Assembly: GCA_040219295.1 (NCBI GenBank)
Contig: JAVJST010000001.1
Span: 124,001 to 188,000 of the forward strand
DNA length: 64,000 bases
Direction of reading: 5' to 3'
DNA from: JAVJST01 sp040219295
Lineage (GTDB): Bacteria > Pseudomonadota > Alphaproteobacteria > Rhodospirillales > Casp-alpha2
The translations under genes were made by a program, and so were the position numbers. This document shows positions 15,141 through 23,083 of the stretch, piece after piece. How positions within the stretch are numbered: the stretch's first letter is position 1; each line of letters opens with the position of its first letter. The notes beneath the pieces are model-generated. The model did no database searches. It was not told the origin of the DNA and worked only from the letters and a program-made list of their open reading frames with translations.

Positions 15141-16688
15141 TCAGCCGGGCTTGTCGCCTTTTCCCCTTCCCCGGCGGCGCAGGACCCGACGCTGCACGAT
15201 GGCGAACGGCCATTCGGTCAACGCCCGCAACCCGGCCACCGTCGAGATGTTCTGGATGGTCCGCTTGGTTTCGGCCATGAACTCCGTCAGCACGACGCGT
15301 TCGCTGACCGAACCGTCCTCGCGCACCATCGTCAGCCGGTGCAGCGAGTACAGGCCGATCACGGCGGCCATCACGAAGAAGAAGTCCCAGTGCTCGACCT
15401 TCAGCGTCTCGAGCGCGAGGTCCCGCTGCGCGGTTTCCCAGTGCACGATGAGCGAGAGCTTCTTGTCGGCGAGGGCGTCCGCCGTCAGGCCGCCGATGAT
15501 GGGGGCGATGCCCGCCGCGGCGGAGGCCATCAGGCCGTTCGCCGTCAGGAACGCGGTCGTGTCCTTGACCGGCGCCAGGCGCATGGCGATGGTCGTCGAC
15601 GCGATCGTCACCCCGGCGGTGGCGATTCCGGTGCAGACGTGGATGACGGCCAACAGGGCAAGCTGGAGGGTCTCGGACTCGGGCCGTGCCGTGAATACCC
15701 AGGCAAAGATGCAGACCAGGAACAGCGGCGCCGAAACCGCCAGGACCGACTTGCCCGAGAACCGGTCGACCAGGGTACCGACCGTACTGAGCACCAGGAT
15801 ATTGGCGACCAGGCTGGTTGAGGCGAGCGCGGTGACCGTGAACACGCTGAGCTCGAGGCGTTCGTACATGTGCACCGTGAAGAACGGCGCCGCCAGGTTG
15901 ATGGCGAAGTTCCACGCCGCCAGGAAGAACATCAGGTTGCGGAAATTGGTGTCGCGGAACGGCTGGCGCAGCATCGCGGTCAGCGCCACCGGGCCCGCCG
16001 GGGGGGCCATCGGCGGTTCCTTGACACGTGCCAGCGCGGCGATCGAGCCGAGACCGAATATCACCGCACAGACGAACAGCGCAGCGTAACCGTTTCGCAC
16101 GTCGCCGAGGCCGAGCGACGGCCAGTGGTCGATCAACACGCCGGCCGTCAGCACCACGACCATGCCGATCGCGGTCATCCAGCGGACACGCCGGCCGAAA
16201 AACGTGCCCCGCGTCCCGTCGGGTATCAGGTCGCGAATCCAGGAATTCCAGGCCACGCCCATGATCGCGCCCATGAAGTAGCGGGCCAGAATGGCGATCA
16301 GGATCAGCCCGAGCGCCAGGTTCTGGTCCGGCAGATAGGCGGCGACGCAAAGGCACAGCAGGAGCGGCCGGCCGACGCAACCGGCGACGACCGCGATCAG
16401 GCGCCGCCGGCGGACCCGTTCGACCAGGGAGACGCCGACCAGTTGCCCCAGGTTGGCGAGGTGGGGTGCCGCCGCGAGCAGGCCGATGAAGGCATTGCTG
16501 GCGCCCAGCGACAGCGCGAACGCGGTCAGCAAGGCGCCCCACGTCAGGGTCTCCATCATCTGCGTGCCGATGCCGTTGAGCGTCAGCCACCGGCGCGCGT
16601 CGGCCAGGTCCGCCGCGCTGACGTCGCCGGATGTCGGAAACAGGTTCTGGAACCCTGGAACGGCCATGAAACGCACCCCCTCCGCCAC
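15141..16688 (-). CDS. major facilitator superfamily transporter
   Basis: 515 residues with roughly 10-12 hydrophobic segments, e.g. LTWGALLTAFALSLGASNAF, LILIAILARYFMGAIMGVAW and a later AAAGIAPIIGGLTADALADK. An RGTFFGRRVRWMTAIG element between the early helices resembles the MFS loop motif. The long soluble N terminus (about 40 residues) and the charged C-terminal tail lie in the cytoplasm by the positive-inside rule. Substrate not evident; nitrate/nitrite-porter motifs are not obvious. It is convergent with nirV, and its upstream region holds copy B of the duplicated segment also found before the IlvD-type gene. Confidence 0.88.
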   Translation of the reverse strand: MAEGVRFMAVPGFQNLFPTSGDVSAADLADARRWLTLNGIGTQMMETLTWGALLTAFALSLGASNAFIGLLAAAPHLANLGQLVGVSLVERVRRRRLIAVVAGCVGRPLLLCLCVAAYLPDQNLALGLILIAILARYFMGAIMGVAWNSWIRDLIPDGTRGTFFGRRVRWMTAIGMVVVLTAGVLIDHWPSLGLGDVRNGYAALFVCAVIFGLGSIAALARVKEPPMAPPAGPVALTAMLRQPFRDTNFRNLMFFLAAWNFAINLAAPFFTVHMYERLELSVFTVTALASTSLVANILVLSTVGTLVDRFSGKSVLAVSAPLFLVCIFAWVFTARPESETLQLALLAVIHVCTGIATAGVTIASTTIAMRLAPVKDTTAFLTANGLMASAAAGIAPIIGGLTADALADKKLSLIVHWETAQRDLALETLKVEHWDFFFVMAAVIGLYSLHRLTMVREDGSVSERVVLTEFMAETKRTIQNISTVAGLRALTEWPFAIVQRRVLRRRGRGKGDKPG

Positions 16689-17012
16689 GCCGATGACCCC
16701 GGATCACGGCCCCCGCATCGCCAACGGCGTTCGCTTGATCGGCCGTGTCCGATGTCGGTCAGGGCCCGACGGCGTGTCCTCCCCGCGCTGGTCCTCTGGC
16801 GACCTTCCGGCGATGTCCCGAGGTCAGCGAGCCGGCGACCCCGTTGTAAGCGATGCGGGCGGGATTTTTCCAGCGAACAATTGTGGGGGGCGTGACGGGG
16901 AGAGATGGGGGCGGCTTATGGCCCGTAGTGTACATTACCGTATAGCGAGATGTTACTGGAATACTGCCATCAGTAGTTGAATGGCGGAGATCGCCTATGT
17001 CATAACTTCTCG
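16689..17012. other. intergenic region upstream of the MFS gene
   Basis: About 320 bases without a convincing gene. It contains copy B of the duplicated segment (16790-16879). From about 16910 the sequence turns noticeably AT-richer, which marks the start of accessory-looking DNA. Confidence 0.6.
16790..16879. repeat. duplicated non-coding segment, copy B
   Basis: Counterpart of 11301-11386 in direct orientation. It keeps two diverged 11-base units (CTCTGGCGACC-like and TTCCGGCGATG-like), GAGGTCAG at 16820-16827, and the 24-base perfect match at 16856-16879. The spacer between GAGGTCAG and the 24-base block is 28 bases here and 13 bases in copy A. It lies about 100-190 bases upstream of the MFS start. 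Confidence 0.7.
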
Positions 17013-17234
17013 ATGACTGCGCTCAAACCACACGAAATGAGACTCTTGGACCCAGCGGTCTCAATTCGGGAAAAACTCATAATTCGCGCATCGCGATCAG
17101 TCCGGTTCATATGTAGTACCGTCGGCATAGTCATCATTGTATCCGGCATCACGTTCGCTGCGATAGCACTCTACTTCGGCATTGCCGTTGGAGTTATTGA
17201 GTTTGCGCCGGAAATCTCAGGAACGGGCGGTTAG
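17013..17234 (+). CDS. small single-pass membrane protein, hypothetical
   Basis: About 73 residues from the ATG at 17013, with one clear membrane segment (FICSTVGIVIIVSGITFAAI followed by LYFGIAVGV). An in-frame TTG at 16977 would extend it by 12 residues. There is no strong ribosome binding site and no recognised family, and base composition is lower in GC than nearby genes. It may be a real accessory gene or a chance frame. Confidence 0.35.
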   Translation: MTALKPHEMRLLDPAVSIREKLIIRASRSVRFICSTVGIVIIVSGITFAAIALYFGIAVGVIEFAPEISGTGG

Positions 17235-17388
17235 TTTCAATCTTCTGGTTCTGTCGAAAAATCGTTTCTTGGATGTCACCTGCCAACGTGTGTCATCCCG
17301 TTATCATGACCGACAGCACCACTTGTGCCACTAGAATTTCACCACGCCTCTGGTACGAAACTCGAAAACAGTTGTGTAAGAGGGCGGC

Positions 17389-18282
17389 TTGAAAAGTTCT
17401 TTGATGACGACGGCCTTGGCTACGTTCCTCGTCCTGCTATCAACGGCAGGCCGAGCGGATGAGTTCGATATCAACCAACAACGCTGCTCATGGGACGCCG
17501 ACCCCCAGCAGCGGATCAGCGCTTGTACCTGGGTGATTGACTCGGGCCGACTGAGTGGCAAACAACTCGCGGCCACCTTTGCCGTTCGAGGAATGGTTTA
17601 TCTTTTGGACTACCAGAACGACCGCGCGATCGAGGACTTTACCCAAGTCATCCGCCTCACTCCCGAAGACTCCGATGCCTACTTCTTGCGGGGTAATGGC
17701 TATGCCAGCAATGGTCACTACGACCAAGCGATTAACGAGTACAACGAGTCCCTTCGCCTGAAACCCGACAACGCTTGGGCATTCTATTACCGAGGCAATG
17801 TCTACGAAGACAAAGGCCAAACAGGTCGGGCGATAGAGGACTACAGCCACGTCACGCGCCTGAAACCTGACTTTCCTGACGCTTATCTGCGGCGGGGCTA
17901 TCTCCACTACGTCAGAAGCGAGTTTGCTTTGGCGATTAGGGACTACGACCACATCATTCGCCTCAAACCCGAAGACACCGCGGCCAAAAACAATCTCGCC
18001 TGGATACTGGCGACCGCGAACGATGTTCGCTATCGCGATGGACAGAGAGCGCTGGGCATCGCCCATGAACTATCAGCGGAGATCTCGGGTAATCCCAACC
18101 TTATAGGTACGCTTGCCGCAGCGTATGCTGCCGTCGGCGATTTCCCAAATGCGATCCGGCACGAGAGTGATGCCATGACAGCTGCGCGAGAGAACGGGTC
18201 GAACCTAGCGCAACATGAAGAACGATTGCGGCTCTATCAGTCCGGACAAGCGCTCTCTTGTCCTGGCGGACCGTGCGATTAG
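17389..18282 (+). CDS. secreted TPR-repeat protein
   Basis: 297 residues. A signal peptide (hydrophobic to about residue 23, STAGRA) is followed by at least four tetratricopeptide repeats. The units share patterns such as AIEDFTQVIRLTPEDSDAYF, AINEYNESLRLKPDNAWAFY, AIEDYSHVTRLKPDFPDAYL and AIRDYDHIIRLKPEDTAAKN. TPR arrays mediate protein contacts, here probably in the periplasm. The start is a TTG preceded by AGAGGG; an ATG five codons in would also keep the signal. Codon use is less GC-rich than the window average, which fits acquisition. Confidence 0.8.
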   Translation: MKSSLMTTALATFLVLLSTAGRADEFDINQQRCSWDADPQQRISACTWVIDSGRLSGKQLAATFAVRGMVYLLDYQNDRAIEDFTQVIRLTPEDSDAYFLRGNGYASNGHYDQAINEYNESLRLKPDNAWAFYYRGNVYEDKGQTGRAIEDYSHVTRLKPDFPDAYLRRGYLHYVRSEFALAIRDYDHIIRLKPEDTAAKNNLAWILATANDVRYRDGQRALGIAHELSAEISGNPNLIGTLAAAYAAVGDFPNAIRHESDAMTAARENGSNLAQHEERLRLYQSGQALSCPGGPCD

Positions 18283-18377
18283 AGCATTAGAGACTCGTTC
18301 TCGGAATGAACGCATCGCTTGCTGTCTGTTCCTGACGATGGGCACAGACCGCTCCCAAAAAACCTGATGAACCTATG

Positions 18378-18411
18378 CGGCGGCTGGATTCCCGCTTTCG
18401 CGGGAATGACG
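18378..18411. repeat. REP-like hairpin (TTCCCGC/GCGGGAA)
   Basis: A perfect 7-base stem, TTCCCGC (18389-18395) and GCGGGAA (18400-18406), with a TTTC loop, flanked by GGCTGGA and TGACG. I recognise this as a palindrome dispersed in many proteobacterial genomes between genes. Its function is unknown; it may be mobilised by a REP-associated transposase, none of which is seen here. Confidence 0.75.
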
Positions 18412-18516
18412 CCGTGGCGTGGTTTGGTGATATAGGAATTTTTCCTTGATATTATATGATTAATATCCTATATTGGTTTCTCCGCCTTGCGTCAGGCCCG
18501 CATGGCCTCGCCGGGC

Positions 18517-18558
18517 CCTGCCTACGCCGAAGCGAAGCTCCGGCTTCGCGCAGGCAGG
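18517..18558. repeat. REP-like hairpin (CCTGCC/GGCAGG)
   Basis: An imperfect inverted repeat whose outer arms are CCTGCC (18517-18522) and GGCAGG (18553-18558), with inner pairing of CGAAGC and GCTTCG. It lies just upstream of the terminase-like gene start and is of the type dispersed in alphaproteobacterial genomes. Confidence 0.65.
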
Positions 18559-18611
18559 CATTCCCCATGCGGACGCAAGCACCGACCTTTGACCGAAAGG
18601 AAATCCTCGCC

Positions 18612-19367
18612 ATGCCCGACCACACCGAACCCAAGACCCTCCCCTTCCACGCCCCCGCGACGCGGCCGCCGAAACCGGCGCGGCCGCACAACCTCGACCA
18701 TGCCGACCCGCCGCCCAACCCAAGTGATCGCGCCAAGTGGGCCGAGCACGTGCTCGACGAGGACCCCAAGGCCCGGGCTGATAAGCGCCGCGCCCAATCA
18801 CTCGGCCGGGCGCTCGGCACTGCGCCCGGTTGCGCCCCCGGAGGCGAGACAGAGGGAGAAATCGTCGACGGCGTGTGGCGCCGGGGCATGAGCGACGCGA
18901 CCCGCGAGCTGGTGCGCGGGCCCCGCGACAACCCCGAGCTCGACCAGTTCCTCACCGTCGATCTGCGCAAGCCGGACGAGGACGACGACGAAATGCCGGC
19001 GCTCCCCGAGCCCGTCGGCGACCACCGCCTGCGCCCCCGCTGGGAGGCGTTCTGCCGGCTCTACGCGTTCGGCCATTCCGCGGCGGATGCGGCGCGCAAC
19101 GCCGGCTACGCCTGGGGCTCGGCGGCGCATTCGGGCTGGCGCCTGCTGCAGGACGACCGCGTGCGCGCCCGCATCCGTGAGCTGCAGGGCCACCTTGCGA
19201 AGACCCTGGCTGTCACCGACGAGGATCTCGTGGTCCGTGCCGAGGCGGTCTACCGCGAGGCCATGAACCGGGGCCACTACGGCGCCGCGATCCGCGCCGT
19301 CGAGTTTACCGCGCGTGAGCGCCGGCGGCGCCTCAGGGCCGAGGGGTCGGGCGGCGGGCGCCCATGA
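18612..19367 (+). CDS. orphan terminase small subunit-like protein
   Basis: About 251 residues. The C-terminal half fits phage terminase small subunits: LRPRWEAFCRLYAFGHSAAD, then AARNAGY, then GWRLLQDDRVRARIRELQ, corresponding to the DNA-binding helix pair of Terminase_2-type proteins. It is followed by a helical tail with AVEFTARERRRR. The N-terminal half is Pro/Asp-rich and probably disordered. ATG 18612 is chosen because AAAGGAAA sits about 8 bases upstream. No large terminase, portal or capsid gene is nearby, so this is a phage-derived orphan or a domesticated DNA-binding protein. Confidence 0.75.
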   Translation: MPDHTEPKTLPFHAPATRPPKPARPHNLDHADPPPNPSDRAKWAEHVLDEDPKARADKRRAQSLGRALGTAPGCAPGGETEGEIVDGVWRRGMSDATRELVRGPRDNPELDQFLTVDLRKPDEDDDEMPALPEPVGDHRLRPRWEAFCRLYAFGHSAADAARNAGYAWGSAAHSGWRLLQDDRVRARIRELQGHLAKTLAVTDEDLVVRAEAVYREAMNRGHYGAAIRAVEFTARERRRRLRAEGSGGGRP

Positions 19368-19385
19368 CGGGGCTCGGCCACACGG

Positions 19386-19447
19386 CCCCCCTCACCCTGT
19401 CCCTCTCCCTCTCCCTCCCCCTCACAGGGGGAGGGTCAGGGTGGGGG
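19386..19447. repeat. large imperfect inverted repeat
   Basis: CCCCCTCACCCTGTCCCTC (from 19386) pairs with GAGGGTCAGGGTGGGGG (to 19447) across a pyrimidine-rich centre of CCCTCT repeats. It starts about 18 bases after the terminase-like stop. Transcribed, it would form a long stem, but there is no T-run, so it is more REP-like than a terminator. Confidence 0.65.
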
Positions 19448-19619
19448 TGGAAACCGCGGAATGCAGAGAAATGCGGTCCGACGGGACTCGATGGTCCGAA
19501 ATAGCCCGGAGCCGGAAAACGCCAGCGATGTCAACGATCTGGATATTGCACAATATGGTCCCGCCATGGCTTGGGAATGGTCCGGAGATGGGCCGCGGAT
19601 GGGCGGCGACTGTATGGCG

Positions 19620-19721
19620 CCTCACCCTGAGCCCGACGAAGGGCGAGGCGCCCCTATGCTTCGTCAGGCTCAGCATGAGGGGACAGGATATCCTCACCCT
19701 GAGCCCGACGAAGGGCGAGGC
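19620..19721. repeat. REP-like array: two direct copies and one inverted copy
   Basis: A 30-base unit beginning CCTCACCCTGAGCCCGACGA occurs perfectly at 19620-19649 and 19692-19721. Between them, about 19660-19682, lies an inverted diverged copy (CTTCGTCAGGCTCAGCATGA). This CCTCACCCTGAG family is widespread between genes in alphaproteobacteria. Confidence 0.8.
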
Positions 19722-19799
19722 GGTTGCGCGTTGCGGGCGGTCGGGCATAATCCCGGTATCGCCCAATACATCGCCGCAACCGCTGGAAAGCCGCGCTTC

Positions 19800-20093
19800 A
19801 TGACCACCGGTGATCACGCCCGCCGCCACGCCCGTGCCGAGGTCTCGTTCGAGGCGACGCTGACCGTCGGCGGCAAGACCGCCGAGTGCCGCATCCAGAA
19901 CATCTCCGCCGGCGGCGCCCAGGTGGCGACGCGCATGGCGCTCACCCGTGGCGACGACGTCGTGCTGAAGATCGGCGTCATGGGCGAGGCCGCCGGGGCC
20001 GTCGCCTGGGTCGGGCGCGGATCGGTCGGCATCAAGTTCGCCCACGACATCGACACCATCGGCGACCTGCTGATGGCCGTCGCGATCTACTAA
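19800..20093 (+). CDS. PilZ domain protein
   Basis: 97-residue single-domain PilZ protein. The c-di-GMP-binding motifs are both there: RRHAR (RxxxR) near the N terminus and NISAGG (NxSxxG) about 30 residues later, in a beta-barrel-like sequence. PilZ proteins bind c-di-GMP and control motility, adhesion or polysaccharide synthesis. The ATG at 19800 is chosen because the upstream frame is made of REP repeats. It precedes the class V aminotransferase by 15 bases and could be cotranscribed. Confidence 0.88.
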   Translation: MTTGDHARRHARAEVSFEATLTVGGKTAECRIQNISAGGAQVATRMALTRGDDVVLKIGVMGEAAGAVAWVGRGSVGIKFAHDIDTIGDLLMAVAIY

Positions 20094-20108
20094 CGCAGAG
20101 AGATTTCC

Positions 20109-21371
20109 ATGACAGATCAGGACATTCGCTTCGACACCGATTTCGCGCGCGGGCTGTTTCCCGAGCCCTGCTGGAACTGGTCGTTCTTCGACAACGCCGG
20201 CGGCGCCTACGTGCCCGAGAGCGTCATCGACCGGCTGACCGGCTACATGCGCGAATGCCAGGTGCAGCCCGGCGGGCCGTTCGGCCCCGGCAAGGACGCC
20301 AAGGAACGCATGGATCTCGGCCACGCCTCGATGGCGGCGCTGATCGACGCCGCGCCGGACGAGGTCGTCATCGGCCCCTCGACGTCGATCAACGTCTACG
20401 TGCTGTCGAAGGCCCTGCGCCCGCTGTGGGCCGACGGCGACCGGGTCATCGTTTCCGACCAGAACCACGAGGCCAACGCCGGCCCGTGGCACCGGCTCGC
20501 CGAAACCGGCATCGAGGTCGTGGTCTGGCCGGTCGATCCCGTCAGCGGACGGCTCAGCGCCGCCGACCTCGAGCCGCTGCTCAACGAGCGCACGCGGCTG
20601 GTCGCCTTTCCGCACGTCTCCAACCTCGCGGGCGAGGTCAACGACGTGGCGGCGATCACGCGACTGGTGCACGACGCCGGCGCCCAGGTCTGCGTCGACG
20701 GCGTCGCCTTCGCGCCGCACCGCGCCATCGAGGTCAAGGCGTGGGACGTGGATTACTACCTGTTCAGCTTCTACAAGCTGTTCGGCCCGCACATCGGCTG
20801 TCTCTACGGCAAGCGCGACCTGCTGCTGGCGTCGCGAAACCAGTACCATTTCTTCATCGGCGAGGCGCGCACCACCTACAAGCTCAACCCGGCCGGGCCG
20901 CAGCACGAGATCATCGCCTCGCTGACCGGGATCGCGGATTACATCACCGCGCTCTGCGAGCACCATTTCCCGGCGCCGTTCAACAGCCTGCACCAACAGG
21001 CGAAGGCCGTTTCCGGGCTGGTCGAGGCGCGCGAGGACGAACTGTGCGAGCGCTTCCTGGCGTTCCTTGCCAGCAAGTCCCGGGTGCGGCTCGTCGGGCC
21101 CGGCGCCGATGACGTCAGCGGCGGCGGTGCGATCCGCGTGCCGACCTTCGCCTTCACCGTCGAGGGCATGGCCTCGGCGTCGATCCCGCCCCTGCTCGAA
21201 GCCGAGCGCGCGGTGATCGGCCACGGCGACTTCTACGCCCGGCGCCTGGTCGATGCGCTCGGGCTCGATCCGGCCGACGGCGTGGTGCGCGCCAGCATGG
21301 TGCACTACACATCGGACGCCGATGTCGATAGACTGATTGCCGGACTGGACCGGGTCATCCCCGACAGCTGA
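20109..21371 (+). CDS. class V aminotransferase / cysteine-desulfurase-like protein
   Basis: 420 residues of fold-type I PLP enzymes of the class V branch. It has FFDNAGGAYVPESV at the N terminus, GPSTSINVYVLSKAL, SDQNHEANAGPW, CVDGVAFAPH with the cofactor Asp, and the PLP lysine in LFSFYKLFGPHIGCLYGKRD. No active-site cysteine loop typical of IscS/SufS is evident, so a desulfurase role is uncertain. It starts 15 bases after one PilZ gene and is followed by another. Confidence 0.88.
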   Translation: MTDQDIRFDTDFARGLFPEPCWNWSFFDNAGGAYVPESVIDRLTGYMRECQVQPGGPFGPGKDAKERMDLGHASMAALIDAAPDEVVIGPSTSINVYVLSKALRPLWADGDRVIVSDQNHEANAGPWHRLAETGIEVVVWPVDPVSGRLSAADLEPLLNERTRLVAFPHVSNLAGEVNDVAAITRLVHDAGAQVCVDGVAFAPHRAIEVKAWDVDYYLFSFYKLFGPHIGCLYGKRDLLLASRNQYHFFIGEARTTYKLNPAGPQHEIIASLTGIADYITALCEHHFPAPFNSLHQQAKAVSGLVEAREDELCERFLAFLASKSRVRLVGPGADDVSGGGAIRVPTFAFTVEGMASASIPPLLEAERAVIGHGDFYARRLVDALGLDPADGVVRASMVHYTSDADVDRLIAGLDRVIPDS

Positions 21372-21418
21372 TCCGGCAACCGGTCCGCAATCCGTTCCCA
21401 TGGGGAAAGGAAGGTGCC

Positions 21419-21793
21419 ATGCCGACCACGGAGAAACGCCACCGCGAGCGCTTCGAACTGGCACGACTTGCCTTTATTCGCAGTTCGAAGGACGCCACCA
21501 CGGTGGGCGGCGTGCTCGACAACATCTCGCCCGACGGCGCGTCCGTGGTGTTTCACGGACCGAACGACGACCTCGAGGCGCTGCTGCCGGCGGGGCTGCG
21601 CATCGACCTGGTGATCGACGACTTCCCGGCGCTGACCGGCGAGGTCGTGCGCAACGAACCGGACCGGGTGGCCATCAGCTTCGGGCTCGAGTCGCGGGCG
21701 CAGAACGAGCTGCTCAGGCACATTCTCGAGGTCACGGCGGCCGACTACGAGGATGCCTCGCTGGCCGGCGTCATCGGCGAGAAACCGGTCTGA
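21419..21793 (+). CDS. PilZ domain protein
   Basis: 124 residues. RHRERF near the N terminus and DNISPDGASV about 28 residues on give the RxxxR and NxSxxG signatures of a c-di-GMP-binding PilZ domain. A 30-residue acidic helix follows the barrel. The leader has GGGAAAGGAAG before the ATG. It is a second PilZ protein within 2 kb, sharing only the motifs with the one at 19800, so it is not a recent duplicate. Convergent with the coiled-coil membrane protein at 21797. Confidence 0.87.
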   Translation: MPTTEKRHRERFELARLAFIRSSKDATTVGGVLDNISPDGASVVFHGPNDDLEALLPAGLRIDLVIDDFPALTGEVVRNEPDRVAISFGLESRAQNELLRHILEVTAADYEDASLAGVIGEKPV

Positions 21794-21796
21794 CGC

Positions 21797-22456
21797 TCAG
21801 CGCCGTTCGGGATCGAGCGGGAACGGCTGGTCGTCGGCCTCGCCCGAGCCTTCGGGGAGCGGCATGACGCCGAGCCTGGCCTTGGCCTTGCGGGTCGACG
21901 TCAGCGCCTTCTCGAGGTCCCTGGCCTCGCGTTCGAGTTCGCGCTCGAGGCGCTTGATGCGGCGGTTGAGGGTCTCGATGTTGGCGAGCCGGGTGCGCCG
22001 CTTGTCGGCTTCGCGGCGGCGCCAGAACTTGCGGAACTTCCACTCGCCGGCGACCGCCAGCATGACGACGCCGGCGGCCAGGCAGATCAGCCCGGCGGCG
22101 AGGTAGCCGACCTTGTGGACCGAGACCGCGGTGCCCCAGAAGCCGATGGTGACCATGGCGGCGGCGGCGGTGAACAGGAACCGGTTGACCGGCACCTCGT
22201 CGCGCTGCACCTCGTTCTGGGCGTCGGCGATGTTGGTCGCGATCTCGGTCAGCGCCATCGCCTGCCACTTGCGGAACGACATGCCCTCGGCGACCTTGCG
22301 GCCCTCGCGGATGAACTGCTCGAGCCGCAGGATCACGTACGTCGCGCGGTCCTCCGGCGTCGGGTTGTCGGGCAGGTCGGGGACGATGAAATCGCCGGAC
22401 CGGTACATGGCAATGGCACGCTCCGCTGACACGTTCTCCCGTCGAGCATGCCACAC
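21797..22456 (-). CDS. two-helix membrane protein with C-terminal coiled coil
   Basis: 219 residues, unrecognised. About 90 N-terminal cytoplasmic residues precede two adjacent membrane segments (FLFTAAAAMVTIGFWGTAV and LAAGLICLAAGVVMLAVAG). They are followed by a highly charged helix of Arg/Glu/Lys (NRRIKRLERELEREARDLEK) that is probably a coiled coil. The start is uncertain: GTG at 22456, a GTG eight codons in with GGGAGA upstream, or the ATG at 22408. It ends the block of PilZ genes on the opposite strand. Confidence 0.6.
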   Translation of the reverse strand: MWHARRENVSAERAIAMYRSGDFIVPDLPDNPTPEDRATYVILRLEQFIREGRKVAEGMSFRKWQAMALTEIATNIADAQNEVQRDEVPVNRFLFTAAAAMVTIGFWGTAVSVHKVGYLAAGLICLAAGVVMLAVAGEWKFRKFWRRREADKRRTRLANIETLNRRIKRLERELEREARDLEKALTSTRKAKARLGVMPLPEGSGEADDQPFPLDPERR

Positions 22457-22473
22457 AGAGCGTTAACGCGCCG

Positions 22474-23067
22474 TTAGGCGCCGGGTTCGGCTTCGCCCGT
22501 GTTGACGGGCGTCCACGGCAGGTCGCTGTCGTCGTCGATCTCGAGAACGAGGCTCAGGATCTTGTCGACGTGCTCGCCGTCCGTGGCCAACGGCATCTGG
22601 ATGAACGCCACCTTGTCGGCGATCGACCACTGCCCGAGGTTGGTCCAGTTCATCGGGCCGAACGAGACGACGATCAGGTGTTCACCGGCGATGCGTTCGA
22701 ACAGCGGGATCTCGATCTCGTTGTAGGCGGTATCGAAGGTCGAGCGCAGGTTCTTGCCGGTCAGTTCGGTGTCGAGCAACTGCGTCAGCGCGGTGCCCCA
22801 CAGGCGGAACACCGTATCGTACTCGGGCCCGGGGATGATGTCCTCGAGCGCGAGTTGCCCCCACCAGGGCGCGAATTCCTCGAACGCGAAATCGGTCCAC
22901 GCCGGCAGCCTGCCCTCGCGGCGCTTCGAATCCCAAAGCGCCTTGAAGTCACGGAAGATCCCGAACTCTTCCGGCGGCTTCGAGATCTTATTGAGCGAAT
23001 AGACCCAGGAGATCTCATCGACCAGCCAGGGGCCGTATCCCTCCGAGAAATCGTAATCTCGCGCCAT
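22474..23067 (-). CDS. PAS_5-type (PF07310-like) protein
   Basis: 197 residues resembling the alphaproteobacterial PAS_5 family. RREGRLPAWTDFAFEEFAPW is the usual N-terminal element, then a PAS-like sheet with DTVFRLWGTALTQLLDTELTGK, then IPLFERIAGEHLIVVSFGPM. PAS_5 proteins are single-domain sensors of unknown ligand. The last 20 residues are acidic. The gene lies just downstream of the mscS-like gene on the same strand, 16 bases away, so cotranscription is possible. Confidence 0.75.
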   Translation of the reverse strand: MARDYDFSEGYGPWLVDEISWVYSLNKISKPPEEFGIFRDFKALWDSKRREGRLPAWTDFAFEEFAPWWGQLALEDIIPGPEYDTVFRLWGTALTQLLDTELTGKNLRSTFDTAYNEIEIPLFERIAGEHLIVVSFGPMNWTNLGQWSIADKVAFIQMPLATDGEHVDKILSLVLEIDDDSDLPWTPVNTGEAEPGA

Positions 23068-23083
23068 GTCCGTGACGGCTCAA

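Larger units (their letters stand above)
18283..18611. other. intergenic region with REP-like hairpins
   Basis: About 330 bases between the TPR gene and the terminase-like gene. It holds two palindromic repeats of widespread type (described separately) and an AT-rich stretch near 18430-18475. The frame open from 18456 lacks a ribosome binding site and runs through the second hairpin, so I do not treat that part as coding. Confidence 0.6.
19368..19799. other. intergenic region rich in REP-like repeats
   Basis: About 430 bases between the terminase-like gene and the PilZ gene, dominated by two palindromic repeat families. The long frame that enters the PilZ gene from 19461 translates these repeats and is not credible as coding before 19800. 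Confidence 0.65.

Noticed and set aside
18456..18611. N-terminal extension of the terminase-like protein
   Set aside because: It covers a REP hairpin and has no ribosome binding site; the ATG at 18612 has AAAGGAAA in place.
18378..19721. REP hairpins considered as CRISPR repeats or transposon ends
   Set aside because: Units are irregularly spaced, belong to different families, and there is no transposase or cas gene.
19461..19799. N-terminal extension of the PilZ protein
   Set aside because: The extension translates two REP copies (PHPEPDEGRG appears twice), so the real start is taken as 19800.
19422..21464. 680-codon minus-strand frame opposite the PilZ and aminotransferase genes
   Set aside because: Its residues are low-complexity Arg/Asp/Val typical of antisense frames, and it runs through REP repeats.
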